Source: an uncultured Clostridia bacterium (GTDB lineage: Bacteria > Bacillota > Clostridia > TANB77 > CAG-465). Taken from it: a stretch of DNA of 46,497 bases. Location: the NCBI GenBank assembly GCA_934169925.1, contig CAKPOO010000011.1, positions 1 through 46,497 on the forward strand, given 5' to 3'. Every line of letters begins with the position of its first letter. Position 1 is the stretch's first letter. A program made the position numbers and the translations under genes. The notes under the pieces were generated by a model. It made no database searches and was not told the DNA's origin. It was given only the letters and a program-made list of their open reading frames with translations. Shown here piece by piece: positions 7,266 through 15,470 of the stretch.

Positions 7266-7514
7266 TTACTTTTCTTTTACAATGTAATTTTGATAAATTT
7301 CCACATTTTCATTAAGACTTGGAAAAAATTCATTTTTAATTTCATCTTCATATTTTATATATAACAAACTAAAAGTTACAAATAATGCTAAAATAAAAAA
7401 AGAAATTAAAAACATACCTTTATTATCAAATTTTTTATTTTTATTTTCAAAGCCCTTATTTTTTCTTTTTCTACCTTTAAAGTTAACTTTTATCTCTATC
7501 TTATCTTCATCCAT
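7266..7514 (-). CDS. small single-span membrane protein
   Basis: About 82 residues from ATG at 7514 (AGGTGAT precedes it; a GTG three codons earlier is less likely). A very basic N-terminal third (KGRKRKNKGFENKNKKFDNK) is followed by one transmembrane helix (MFLISFFILALFVTFSLLYI), then an acidic extracytoplasmic tail with NVEIYQNYIV. Topology is N-in, C-out. The layout matches the gene immediately upstream (7537-7770), including a tail with Ile-Tyr-x-x-Tyr. Function unknown; bitopic proteins of this shape occur in divisome and signalling complexes. Confidence 0.6.
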   Translation of the reverse strand: MDEDKIEIKVNFKGRKRKNKGFENKNKKFDNKGMFLISFFILALFVTFSLLYIKYEDEIKNEFFPSLNENVEIYQNYIVKEK

Positions 7515-7536
7515 ATATATCACCTACAAAATATTT

Positions 7537-7770
7537 TTAATTTAATGATTTATAAATATCTACATAATCATTGTATATATTTACTTGTTCATAAATATTA
7601 TCATCTAATATTTCATCTTTTTTTTCATTTAAATATCTTTTTGCTAAAAATTGATCTAAAACAACATATATTGAAAAACAAGCAAGAACTATTAAAAACA
7701 TAACTAAAATTACTGTAAAAACAGATTTTATATTTTTACTTTTATATAGTTTTGACTTTTCTTTTTTCAT
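7537..7770 (-). CDS. small single-span membrane protein, sister of its neighbour
   Basis: About 77 residues from ATG at 7770, with GAGGTGG upstream. Basic start (KKEKSKLYKSKNIK), one transmembrane helix (VFTVILVMFLIVLACFSIYV), then an acidic outer tail with NIYEQVNIYNDYVDIYKS. It and the next gene have the same order of parts and a Tyr-rich Ile-Tyr-(Q/N)-x-Tyr tail, so they may be diverged duplicates. A promoter lies at 7795-7824. No known family recognised. Confidence 0.6.
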   Translation of the reverse strand: MKKEKSKLYKSKNIKSVFTVILVMFLIVLACFSIYVVLDQFLAKRYLNEKKDEILDDNIYEQVNIYNDYVDIYKSLN

Positions 7771-7794
7771 GTTAGCCACCTCTTTTATATTTAA

Positions 7795-7824
7795 ATTTTA
7801 TCATATAATTTATATAATTTTCAA
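7795..7824 (-). promoter_or_regulatory. promoter for the two small membrane protein genes
   Basis: Minus strand TTGAAA (7824-7819), 18-bp spacer, TAAAAT (7800-7795), 25 bp upstream of the start at 7770. Confidence 0.5.
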
Positions 7825-7882
7825 TAGAAAAAAGATAAGTAAATTTAATTTAAATAAATCAAATAAAATTACACTTATCTTT
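7825..7882 (-). terminator. terminator of the glmR/yvcK transcript
   Basis: AAAGATAAGT (7831-7840) and ACTTATCTTT (7873-7882) form a perfect 10-bp stem that can extend inward over the AT-rich loop. A T run follows on the minus strand, 19 bp after the stop codon at 7901. Confidence 0.6.
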
Positions 7883-7900
7883 AATTTATATATACACTAA

Positions 7901-8860
7901 TTAATCATTTCTCATTAAATATGAAAAAATTACAGAGCTTAATTTTAGACTATTATGTTTAATAGTTCCATCTAAAGTTGTAGCAAGATCTTCTTCTATT
8001 AACTCAAATTTTCTATTTTTTATATTATCATAATCAATTTTTACTACTTCTTTTTGTTCTTCATCTGAATATTTTTCACACATTTCTTTAGATATTTTAG
8101 TATTACTAACTACAACTGCATCTATTTCATCTTTACCAATATATTTTTCTAAAGCATTAACATGATCTGTTACAAAAAATCCATCTGTTTCACCAGGTTG
8201 TGTCATTATGTTACATATATACATTAACTTTGCTTTTGAGGTTTTTATTGTTTCTACTACATCTTTACATATAATATGTGGCATTACTGATGTATATAAA
8301 CTACCTGTACTTAATATAATTAAGTCTGCATCTTTAATTGCTTTTAATACTTCAGGTAAAACATGAGGTTCTTCTTTATAAAAAAATTCTTTGTATTTAC
8401 AGTTTGCTTTTGTAATTTGCTCTTCGCCCTCTACGATTTTGTTATTTATTGTCTTTCCCATTAAAGTTAAACAATCTTCTGATAAAGGAAGTACTTTTTG
8501 TTTTACATCAAGTAATTTACTTAAATATTCAATACTTGTTTTTAAACTTCCAGTTTCTTTTATTAAAGAAGTTAAAATCAAATTACCAAGAGCATGACCA
8601 TTTAAATCACTATATGTAGAAAGCCTATATTCCATTACATCTCTTATCTCATCAGGAAGTGTTGATAAATTACTTAAAACTTTTCTTATATCTCCAACAG
8701 CAGGTGTTGAAAATTCTTCTCTTAACCTTCCTGTACTACTTCCATTATCTGAAACTGTTATTACACAAGTAAGATCTATTGGAAAATATTTTAATCCTTT
8801 TACCACAAATGATGTTCCTGTTCCACCACCAAGTATTACTACTTTTTTATTTTCTTGCAC
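7901..8860 (-). CDS. yvcK: GlmR/YvcK gluconeogenesis factor, CofD-like
   Basis: 319 residues, full length for the family. N-terminal VVILGGGTGTSFVVKGLKYF and SDNGSSTGRLREEF are the UDP-sugar/phosphate binding loops of the CofD-like fold, followed by AVGDIRKVLSNL and NIMTQPGETDGF. GlmR binds UDP-GlcNAc and steers carbon into amino-sugar and peptidoglycan synthesis during growth on gluconeogenic carbon; in Bacillus it is a PrkC substrate, and prkC is present in this window. The start codon is GTG (8860-8858) with GAGGTGA upstream. In many Firmicutes it sits with rapZ and whiA; neither is here. Confidence 0.93.
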   Translation of the reverse strand: MQENKKVVILGGGTGTSFVVKGLKYFPIDLTCVITVSDNGSSTGRLREEFSTPAVGDIRKVLSNLSTLPDEIRDVMEYRLSTYSDLNGHALGNLILTSLIKETGSLKTSIEYLSKLLDVKQKVLPLSEDCLTLMGKTINNKIVEGEEQITKANCKYKEFFYKEEPHVLPEVLKAIKDADLIILSTGSLYTSVMPHIICKDVVETIKTSKAKLMYICNIMTQPGETDGFFVTDHVNALEKYIGKDEIDAVVVSNTKISKEMCEKYSDEEQKEVVKIDYDNIKNRKFELIEEDLATTLDGTIKHNSLKLSSVIFSYLMRND

Positions 8861-8906
8861 AAAAATTCACCTCGTTTAAAATATACTATTTTTTTAATTT
8901 ATTATG

Positions 8907-9654
8907 TTATGTTTTTCTATTAAATGTTTCATTTACTAAATTATAACTTTCTATATTTCCTATATCATATCTATTTCCTGGCATGTTAACTGCATAAACA
9001 TCAGAATTTTTACTAAGCCATGATACAAAATATCCGTGGTGCATCAGCATTACAATCTTCATTTATCGCATCTGAAATTTTTAAAAAGTCATCTTTTTTA
9101 TATAAATAAAAAGGTGGACAGCACCAATTAGAAAAAATTTCGTCTGGTTTTTCTTGCATTAAATTTATTTTGTCATTTTCATCTACCGACAAAATAGAAC
9201 TTTTTTTTAATTTTAAAACATCTGGTTCATAGTATTTAAAAACACATGATTTATCTTTTTGCTTAAAATTTTCAACTAGTTTTTTTATTGAAAAATCAGT
9301 CAAATTATCTGATGCTAGAACTAATACATCATCATTAACATTACAATTTAAAGCAACCAAATTTAAATCATTTAATGCTCCAAGTCTATGTTCATTATCA
9401 ATTGTACCATCATCAATTATTTCTATATTTAGTAAATTATTATAATCATATTCATTTTTCCAATTTACGAACTCATCATAAAATTTATGGTTTGAAACTA
9501 ATATATATCTATCAATTTCATCAATTGTTTTTAGATCATCAAATATATAATCTAAAATTCTTTTTCCATTTACCCTTAACAAAGCTTTCGGTAAATTATT
9601 TGTTAAAGGATAAAGTCTTGTTGCATACCCTGCAGCTAAAATTACACAATTCAT
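8907..9654 (-). pseudogene. sugar nucleotidyltransferase, single-base frameshift
   Basis: N-terminal MNCVILAAGYATRLYPLTNN is the nucleotide-binding signature of the GlmU/RfbA/LicC nucleotidyltransferase fold (NTP plus sugar-1-phosphate to NDP-sugar plus pyrophosphate). The frame runs to Asp-Ala-Pro near 9030 and then ends RIFCIMA. Skipping one C at about 9025-9027 restores a natural C-terminus: GYFVSWLSKNSDVYAVNMPG, then RYDIGNIESYNLVNETF, with a stop at 8907. So this is one gene of about 248 residues with a one-base insertion, either a recent mutation or a sequence error. It lies 22 bp after the GHMP kinase gene, whose sugar-1-phosphate it could activate. Confidence 0.8.
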
Positions 9655-9676
9655 ATATCAAAACCTCTCAAAGCCT

Positions 9677-10897
9677 CTAAAATTCTATAATTCCATCAGA
9701 AATATCACAAAAAAATATTTCAAATATTCCGTTATATTTTGGAAATTTCTTTAAATATCTGTTTGTTATTTCCTCTCTTATCTTATTTTCTTTAGTTGGA
9801 TCTACAAATGCTATACAACACCCTTTAAATCCAGCTCCACTAAATCTACCACCATATACTCCATCAGTAGAGTTTATAATATTACATATTTCTTTTAATT
9901 CATTTGAACCTGCTTCATAGTTATATATACTACTTCTACCAGATTCAGATGATATCTTTGCAAATTTTTCTATATTGCCTTCTTTCCACGCATCTACTGC
10001 TCTTTTTACTCTGTCTGTTTCATCATAATAATGTTTTGCTCTTTTATACCAATTTTTTGGTAATTTATCAAAATATTTCAAAAAGACTTCTTTTTCTACA
10101 TCTCTTAAAACACTATCTGAAAATGAACCACACTCAATACCAGCAAATGCCTTTAAAGCATATGATGCAGATTTTAATTCATCTACTCTCATATTGTATG
10201 ATGTATTTTTTAAAGTTCTTGTTATACCACTAAATATAACAGCTATTTTAAAATCTTTCATATTTTTGGGCTTTTCATATAACTCATAGTTTTCAGTCTT
10301 TGTATCAAGATATAACAAATTATCTTTTCTACTATACAATTCACATGATTGATCTAAAATACCTACTTTTACTCCAATATATTCATTTTCAACTTTTCTT
10401 GCAAGTTTTATAACATCTTTTTTTGAAAGTTGTAAACCATTAACATTACATACTGCTCTCATAAAAGAAATTATTAAAGATGCAGATGAAGAAAGGCCAC
10501 CTATTGGTAATGAACCTTTAATTATAGCAAAAACCCCTTTTTTTATATCAAATTCATCTCTTAAAATTTTTATTGTTCCTCTTATATAATCAGCCCAATC
10601 ATCACTTTTTTGTGGAATATCATATAGACTTCCACCTTTTCTTCCTTTAAAATTTAAACTTGTTACCTCATAAAAATTACTTTTACTTGGAATATATGCA
10701 ATTTCTACACCCCTATCTAGTGCAAAACCTGTTACAATTCCTTTTTGGTGATCAATATGAGCCCCAACAGGACATATTCTATATGGACAATATGAATACT
10801 GTACATCTTCATCTTTTACATCTTTATATTCTTCTAATAATAAATTTTTTAATTTATTAAAACTTTCTACGTTTATATTTTCCATTTCTTGTTTCAT
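9677..10897 (-). CDS. GHMP sugar kinase, galacturonokinase-like
   Basis: 406 residues of the galactokinase superfamily. Substrate loop is YRICPVGAHIDHQKG (residues about 37-51) where true galactokinases have RVNLIGEHTDY. The variant R-I-C-P-x-G-A-H-I-D-H-Q is the one I recall from plant galacturonokinase and its relatives. The ATP loop is PIGGLSSSASL and the C-terminal glycine motif GGRFSGAGFKGC. It should phosphorylate a hexose or uronic acid at C1 with ATP. The next gene is a nucleotidyltransferase that could turn the product into an NDP-sugar, giving a two-step salvage pathway. Substrate is inference from one motif. Confidence 0.75.
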   Translation of the reverse strand: MKQEMENINVESFNKLKNLLLEEYKDVKDEDVQYSYCPYRICPVGAHIDHQKGIVTGFALDRGVEIAYIPSKSNFYEVTSLNFKGRKGGSLYDIPQKSDDWADYIRGTIKILRDEFDIKKGVFAIIKGSLPIGGLSSSASLIISFMRAVCNVNGLQLSKKDVIKLARKVENEYIGVKVGILDQSCELYSRKDNLLYLDTKTENYELYEKPKNMKDFKIAVIFSGITRTLKNTSYNMRVDELKSASYALKAFAGIECGSFSDSVLRDVEKEVFLKYFDKLPKNWYKRAKHYYDETDRVKRAVDAWKEGNIEKFAKISSESGRSSIYNYEAGSNELKEICNIINSTDGVYGGRFSGAGFKGCCIAFVDPTKENKIREEITNRYLKKFPKYNGIFEIFFCDISDGIIEF

Positions 10898-10961
10898 ATT
10901 ATACCCTCTTATATACGCTGTTATTTTACATTAAAATCATCTAAATTACAATATTAAATTA

Positions 10962-10997
10962 CAAAAAAATTCAGAATACCAAAATGTATTCTGAATT
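10962..10997. terminator. strong bidirectional terminator after pgsA
   Basis: AATTCAGAATAC (10968-10979) and GTATTCTGAATT (10986-10997) are a perfect 12-bp stem with a 6-nt loop, with an A run before and T residues after. It ends the minus-strand pgsA transcript. Confidence 0.85.
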
Positions 10998-11018
10998 TTA
11001 TTTTAATTCTAAAAATTA

Positions 11019-11627
11019 TTATTTTGTAATATCAATATACTTTTTAAAAGCTAAGAAATAATCAACTAAAGACCATATGGTTGTAACAGTTGCCATAAAT
11101 ATAATAACTGATACAGACATATTCATCCAAAAATCAAAAGTATTCATGTCCATTTTTATAAATCCAAAAAATTTTACATTGCTACATTTAATTCCAACCA
11201 TAAAAATGCCTAAACAAATTCCAATAAGTTCAAATACTGTTTTTACTTTACCACTCCATATAGCAGCAACATCTCCACCTTTATTTACAGCAAACATTCT
11301 TAAAGAAGAAACTGTTAAATCTCTAAATAAAATAATGGCAGTTATAAATCCTGGTATTACCTGCAAATATGTAAGCATAACAAAACCAGATGAAACAAGT
11401 AATTTATCAGCAAGTGGGTCTGCTATCTTTCCAAAATTTGTTATAAGATTTCTAGATCTTGCAATATGTCCATCTAAAAAATCAGTTATTGATGCTGCAA
11501 TATAGATAAACAAAGCAATAAACTTAAAAACGCTATACTTTACTGGAAGTGCCATAAATAAAATGAAAAATGGAACTAAGATAATTCTTAACATAGTAAG
11601 TTTGTTTGGTAAATTCATTTCTTTCAT
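11019..11627 (-). CDS. pgsA: CDP-diacylglycerol--glycerol-3-phosphate 3-phosphatidyltransferase
   Basis: 202 residues, an integral membrane enzyme making phosphatidylglycerol phosphate, the precursor of PG and cardiolipin. It starts MNLPNKLTMLRIILVPF, the usual PgsA opening, and has the CDP-alcohol phosphotransferase signature in TDFLDGHIARSRNLITNFGK then IADPLADK (pattern DGx2ARx8Gx3Dx3D). About five to six hydrophobic segments. Its ATG overlaps the stop codon of the upstream gene (ATGA type), so translation is coupled. A second in-frame ATG three codons in is equally plausible as start. Confidence 0.92.
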   Translation of the reverse strand: MKEMNLPNKLTMLRIILVPFFILFMALPVKYSVFKFIALFIYIAASITDFLDGHIARSRNLITNFGKIADPLADKLLVSSGFVMLTYLQVIPGFITAIILFRDLTVSSLRMFAVNKGGDVAAIWSGKVKTVFELIGICLGIFMVGIKCSNVKFFGFIKMDMNTFDFWMNMSVSVIIFMATVTTIWSLVDYFLAFKKYIDITK

Positions 11628-12748
11628 AATGATTCTCCTTCAATATTAGATATTTTTAAAAGCTTGTCTACAACATCACTTCTTGCAGAATTAAACATAT
11701 CTGCTAAAGTGTAAGTGCCATTTTTTTGTGTATACATTGAAATTTGTTTTTTACCATCTTCTAAAAGATCAATTGAAATTATAGTATTTTCATCAAATAG
11801 ATATTTAGTATATCTTTTTCCTGTTAATACTTTTTCAATTTCTTCATTTTCGTTCCTTTTGAATACATATGATTTTTCTTTGTCTGATGCTAAAATAATA
11901 TCATAATCTACGTATTTTATTTTTTCAACATTGCCTAAATCTATTAAATTTCTTGTTGTCGGATCAAAAATGTACTTATTATCTTTTGCATAAAATGAAA
12001 TAAAATCATCGTTATTTTTTCCAAATCCACTTAATCTTTTTTCATTAATGATAGTTTTTCTTATGATATCATAATAATAATGATCATTTTTACGATCAAT
12101 TTTTACCAAAGAAATTAAGCCAAAGTTTTCCATTAACATTCTTGTTATTTCAAAACCACAATGTTCTTCAAGTGGATGTATTTCAACAGAAAATCCTTTT
12201 AAATTAAAGTATTCAAAAGATTTATCTAACGTTGATCTTATACAAAAATATAATCCTTCATTTTCAATTTCTATAGTATATACTTCAAAAAATTTATAAA
12301 AATCAGATTTATATAAATACTGTGGAAAATTATAACAAATCCCATTAACCTTTTTATCTACGATTTTTCCGTTATGATCTATAAGGATAGTACCATTATT
12401 TACTCTTGAAATAAGGATTAAATTTTCATTAAATTCATATTCAAAAACCTTAAAATTTTGCCCAATTAATTCATCATTTTCTGCATTATAAATATCATAT
12501 AAATTCAATATATAAATATTATGAGATTCTACATACTTTAAATATATCCTCTCTTCACTAATTATATTTTTTGTAATTAATACAGCGTTTCCTGTTCTTT
12601 CATTAACTACATAATTTTTATTTCCTTTACTAAAAACATAAAATTCATATATAATATAAAAGCTATCAAAGTATTTATTGTTTATCCGCCTGTCTTTTGA
12701 ATCTCTAACTTTTACACCTTTTCTAAATTTACATTTTTCTACTCTCAT
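11624..12748 (-). CDS. unknown beta-rich protein coupled to pgsA
   Basis: 374 residues, no signal peptide or membrane helix, starting MRVEKCKFRKGVKVRDSKDR. The chain is a succession of short beta-like segments rich in Tyr, Phe, Ile, Asn and Lys with repeated turns (NENLILISRVNNGTILIDHN; DDFISFYAKDNKYIFDPTTR), which suggests a propeller-like or solenoid beta fold, though no blade motif is clear. The last 25 residues are helical. It overlaps pgsA by four bases and has a promoter at 12800-12828. Its leader shares a 19-base stretch with the second micro-ORF unit. No family recognised. Confidence 0.6.
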   Translation of the reverse strand: MRVEKCKFRKGVKVRDSKDRRINNKYFDSFYIIYEFYVFSKGNKNYVVNERTGNAVLITKNIISEERIYLKYVESHNIYILNLYDIYNAENDELIGQNFKVFEYEFNENLILISRVNNGTILIDHNGKIVDKKVNGICYNFPQYLYKSDFYKFFEVYTIEIENEGLYFCIRSTLDKSFEYFNLKGFSVEIHPLEEHCGFEITRMLMENFGLISLVKIDRKNDHYYYDIIRKTIINEKRLSGFGKNNDDFISFYAKDNKYIFDPTTRNLIDLGNVEKIKYVDYDIILASDKEKSYVFKRNENEEIEKVLTGKRYTKYLFDENTIISIDLLEDGKKQISMYTQKNGTYTLADMFNSARSDVVDKLLKISNIEGESL

Positions 12749-12754
12749 AAATGT

Positions 12755-12773
12755 CCTCCTTAAAAATTATTTT
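12755..12773 (-). promoter_or_regulatory. leader with extended ribosome site shared with micro-ORF unit 2
   Basis: The minus-strand leader AAAATAATTTTTAAGGAGG is identical over 19 bases to the leader at 31338-31356. It contains a full AGGAGG seven bases before the ATG of the 11624-12748 gene. Confidence 0.6.
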
Positions 12774-12799
12774 ATAGATTAGTACTTTTATTAAATGGA

Positions 12800-12828
12800 A
12801 TTATAACATAATTTTGCTTAGGAGTAAA
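12800..12828 (-). promoter_or_regulatory. promoter of the 11624-12748/pgsA operon
   Basis: Minus strand TTTACT (12828-12823), 17-bp spacer, TATAAT (12805-12800), about 50 bp before the start codon. Confidence 0.65.
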
Positions 12829-12864
12829 TAAAAAAAGTGATAAGATAAAAAATATCCTACCACT
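12829..12864 (-). terminator. terminator of the 12870-13247 gene
   Basis: AGTGATAAGATA (12836-12847) and TATCCTACCACT (12853-12864) pair over 12 positions on the minus-strand RNA (two G-U pairs), loop of five, followed by a T run. Confidence 0.75.
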
Positions 12865-12869
12865 CCACT

Positions 12870-13247
12870 TTATTTCTTAACAAAAAATGCTCTTAATAAC
12901 AAACCTAAACCTGCAGCAAAGAATCCAATTATTATTATATACTCATAAAGTGTTGTAGCTGTAAATGTTATTTTTAAGCTCATTATTATTGAAACTACTA
13001 TAATAATTAATCCTAGTACTATTAATATCTTTGACATAGATGATCTTGGATTAAAAAACAACCATATCATCCCTATTATCAAAGGAACTGTTACAAGACC
13101 TGATGTAACATCAAATCCACCAATATTAAAAACTCCCCACGTAGTATATACAATAACCTTTTTACTAAACATAAATAAACCAATGCAAAATAAAACTAGT
13201 CCTAAAAAGAATTCAGTAAAGTCATATCTTGTTTTCTTACTTTCCAT
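12870..13247 (-). CDS. small four-helix membrane protein, unknown
   Basis: 125 residues with four predicted transmembrane helices: about 11-32, 47-67, 72-90 and 100-120, with a short basic end (FFVKK). The first loop contains GVFNIGGFDVTSG. No catalytic motif seen. It has AGGAGG upstream and its own terminator, so it is monocistronic. Function unknown. Confidence 0.6.
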   Translation of the reverse strand: MESKKTRYDFTEFFLGLVLFCIGLFMFSKKVIVYTTWGVFNIGGFDVTSGLVTVPLIIGMIWLFFNPRSSMSKILIVLGLIIIVVSIIMSLKITFTATTLYEYIIIIGFFAAGLGLLLRAFFVKK

Positions 13248-13418
13248 AGTTCCTCCTAAATTAACATATTTATATAATACACTTAAAAAATTAAAAATTC
13301 AATCAGAATTTTAATTATTATATATATATTTGTATTTTTTTGTCATTATAACTCATATAACCAATAAAAAAAACTAAAATATTATTATAATAATTAAAAC
13401 TTTAAAAAATGTTATAAA

Positions 13419-13447
13419 TTGACTTTTCATGTAAGTTAATGTATAAT
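13419..13447 (+). promoter_or_regulatory. sigma-A promoter of the glycosyltransferase gene
   Basis: TTGACT (13419-13424), 17-bp spacer, TATAAT (13442-13447), 29 bp before the start at 13477. The remaining 170 bp back to 13248 are AT-rich and show no gene. Confidence 0.75.
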
Positions 13448-13476
13448 TTTATAGCATAATATATTAAGGAGTTAAT

Positions 13477-14751
13477 ATGAAAATAGGAATTTTTACTGAT
13501 GCGTATAACCCTACTGTTAGTGGTGTTGTAACATCTATAAACATGGTTGAAAGCGAAATGAAAAAAAGAGGTCATGAAGTATATGTATTTGCTCCATCAA
13601 AATCAATTCAACCAAATGATAATCAAACATTATATATGTTAAATAGTATGCCTCTTATTGTTGCAAAACAATATAAAAATAGAGTTGCAGCTTTTTATTC
13701 AAGAGATATTGCAAAAAAAATTAAGGAATTAAACCTTGATATTGTTCATACTCAATCAGAATTTTCACTTGGTCATTTTGGTAAAATAATATCAAGAAAG
13801 TTTGATATTCCTTTCATTCATACATATCATACAATGTGGGAAGATTATATTCACTATATAATGCCAATAAAAGGTGGCAGAAAAATATATTCCAAAAGAT
13901 TGGTTAGAACTTACTCTAGAAATTTTGCAAGAAAAGCTGAGTGTATAATAACACCATCAAAAAAGACTGAAAAATATTTAAAATATAAATGCAAAATAAA
14001 AAACAAACCAATTTTTATTATTCCAACTGGTATTGATACAAAAGCTTTTAATAAAGAAAACTTTACAGATGAACAAAGAAATTCTTTAAAACTTAAGTTA
14101 AATATAAAAAAAGATGATAAAGTTATATTATTCTTAGGAAGAATGGGTGAAGAAAAAAGTATTGATGTTATATTAAAATCAATTGCTCCCCTGCTTGAAA
14201 AAAGTGATAATATTAAATTTTTACTTGTTGGTGATGGTCCATCAAAAGAACCTCTAGAACAATTAACAAAAGACTTAAGTTTAGAAAATAAAGTTATCTT
14301 TACAGGAAAAGTTCCTTGGAATGAAGTTCCAAAATACTATAACATTGCAGATGTATTTGTAAATGCATCTTTAACAGAAACTCAAGGACTTACTTTTTTA
14401 GAAGCTATGGCAGCAGGTGTTCCTGTTATTGCAAGATATGCTCCAAATTTAACTGAATTTATAAAAACTAATCAAAATGGAATTTTGATTAGAAATCCAA
14501 ATGACTTTCCAAAAATAATTAATTCTTTACTTAATAACAAAGAATTTTATGAAAAAATTTCAAACGAAAGTATAAAAACTGCAAATGATTATTCTGTTGA
14601 AAAATTTGGTGATAATCTTGAAAATCTATATAAAGAAGTTATCAAAAGTTACAAATTAAAAAAGGGGTTGTCAAAAAATGATAGAATTAAAGAAAGAAAG
14701 TCTTTATACAAAAGACTAACTTCTACAATTTCTCATTTTGCTAAATTATAA
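13477..14751 (+). CDS. GT4 glycosyltransferase, glycolipid-synthase type
   Basis: 424 residues with GT-B fold. N-terminal domain MKIGIFTDAYNPTVSGVVTS and HTQSEFSLGHFG; C-terminal donor domain FLGRMGEEKSIDVILKSI, LVGDGPSKEPLE and the acid/base region NASLTETQGLTFLEAMAAGV (EX7E of GT4 enzymes). This subfamily includes diacylglycerol 3-glucosyltransferases that make membrane glycolipids and lipoteichoic-acid anchors in Firmicutes, likely acting on the inner face of the membrane. A basic C-terminal tail (KKGLSKNDRIKERK) could contact lipid. It is followed at 22 bp by a membrane protein gene in the same operon. Confidence 0.85.
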   Translation: MKIGIFTDAYNPTVSGVVTSINMVESEMKKRGHEVYVFAPSKSIQPNDNQTLYMLNSMPLIVAKQYKNRVAAFYSRDIAKKIKELNLDIVHTQSEFSLGHFGKIISRKFDIPFIHTYHTMWEDYIHYIMPIKGGRKIYSKRLVRTYSRNFARKAECIITPSKKTEKYLKYKCKIKNKPIFIIPTGIDTKAFNKENFTDEQRNSLKLKLNIKKDDKVILFLGRMGEEKSIDVILKSIAPLLEKSDNIKFLLVGDGPSKEPLEQLTKDLSLENKVIFTGKVPWNEVPKYYNIADVFVNASLTETQGLTFLEAMAAGVPVIARYAPNLTEFIKTNQNGILIRNPNDFPKIINSLLNNKEFYEKISNESIKTANDYSVEKFGDNLENLYKEVIKSYKLKKGLSKNDRIKERKSLYKRLTSTISHFAKL

Positions 14752-14773
14752 AATTACATAAAGAAGGTGTGCT

Positions 14774-15448
14774 ATGAGCGTTATTTATTTTTTAATTATT
14801 GTATTTTTAACTTTAATTTTTTACACTTTAATTTCAAGTACTATTAAAATTTCACTATTTTTAACAACAAGAAAAAAATATGAAGATTCTAGACTCATAT
14901 TACCAACATTTACTACACTACTAACTTGGGTACTTATATTTTTTATTTGGAACGCTTTTTTAAACAGGTATTTAAAATTAAATGTTTATGATTTAGTATC
15001 TAGCGTTTTTTATAAAGATAATATAATAGCTATAAACTTTAAACCACTACTTACAATAACAATTATATCATTTGTAATATGTATAGTAATTCAAGCTTTA
15101 TCTTACTTTTTAGCAAATGTTGATATAAAAAAAATAATTGGAAATCTTAGATTTGGCATTAAAAAAGCTATATATAAAGCATTTAATAAAAACGATGATG
15201 AAATATTAGTTGCTGGTAATACTGATGATTCGTACTCTAATACTTACTCAGATGAAGAAATAAAAAACTTTAGAATAGGTGCTAAAATATCTAATAATAC
15301 TACAACTTTAAAAATAGCTAAAGAAAGTGAAGAGTTAAACTTTTTTAATGCACTTGTTGCTAGTTTATTTTCAACATCAGTTGTGATATTTTTTACAACT
15401 GTACTATTTATATATGGATTTAATTTTGCAAATAAAATAATAGGTTAG
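14774..15448 (+). CDS. four-helix membrane protein in the glycosyltransferase operon
   Basis: 224 residues with hydrophobic segments near 3-25, 42-62, 88-110 and 195-220. Between the third and fourth lies an about 80-residue hydrophilic region (FRFGIKKAIYK-like basic start, then acidic DTDDSYSNTY-type stretch). No known motif. It starts at ATG with GAAGGTG upstream. The operon position suggests a partner in glycolipid handling, which is inference only. Confidence 0.6.
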   Translation: MSVIYFLIIVFLTLIFYTLISSTIKISLFLTTRKKYEDSRLILPTFTTLLTWVLIFFIWNAFLNRYLKLNVYDLVSSVFYKDNIIAINFKPLLTITIISFVICIVIQALSYFLANVDIKKIIGNLRFGIKKAIYKAFNKNDDEILVAGNTDDSYSNTYSDEEIKNFRIGAKISNNTTTLKIAKESEELNFFNALVASLFSTSVVIFFTTVLFIYGFNFANKIIG

Positions 15449-15470
15449 ATACACTCTAACCTATTATTTT
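15436..15470. terminator. bidirectional terminator between convergent genes
   Basis: AATAATAGGTTAG (15436-15448) and CTAACCTATTATT (15456-15468) form a perfect 13-bp stem, loop of seven. The 5' arm includes the stop codon of the membrane protein gene; the recG stop is at 15471. Confidence 0.85.

Noticed and set aside
9375..10860. Plus-strand open frames across the kinase and nucleotidyltransferase genes
   Set aside because: They are rich in His, Tyr and Leu as expected for antisense of AT-rich genes, lack ribosome sites and overlap well-supported minus-strand genes.
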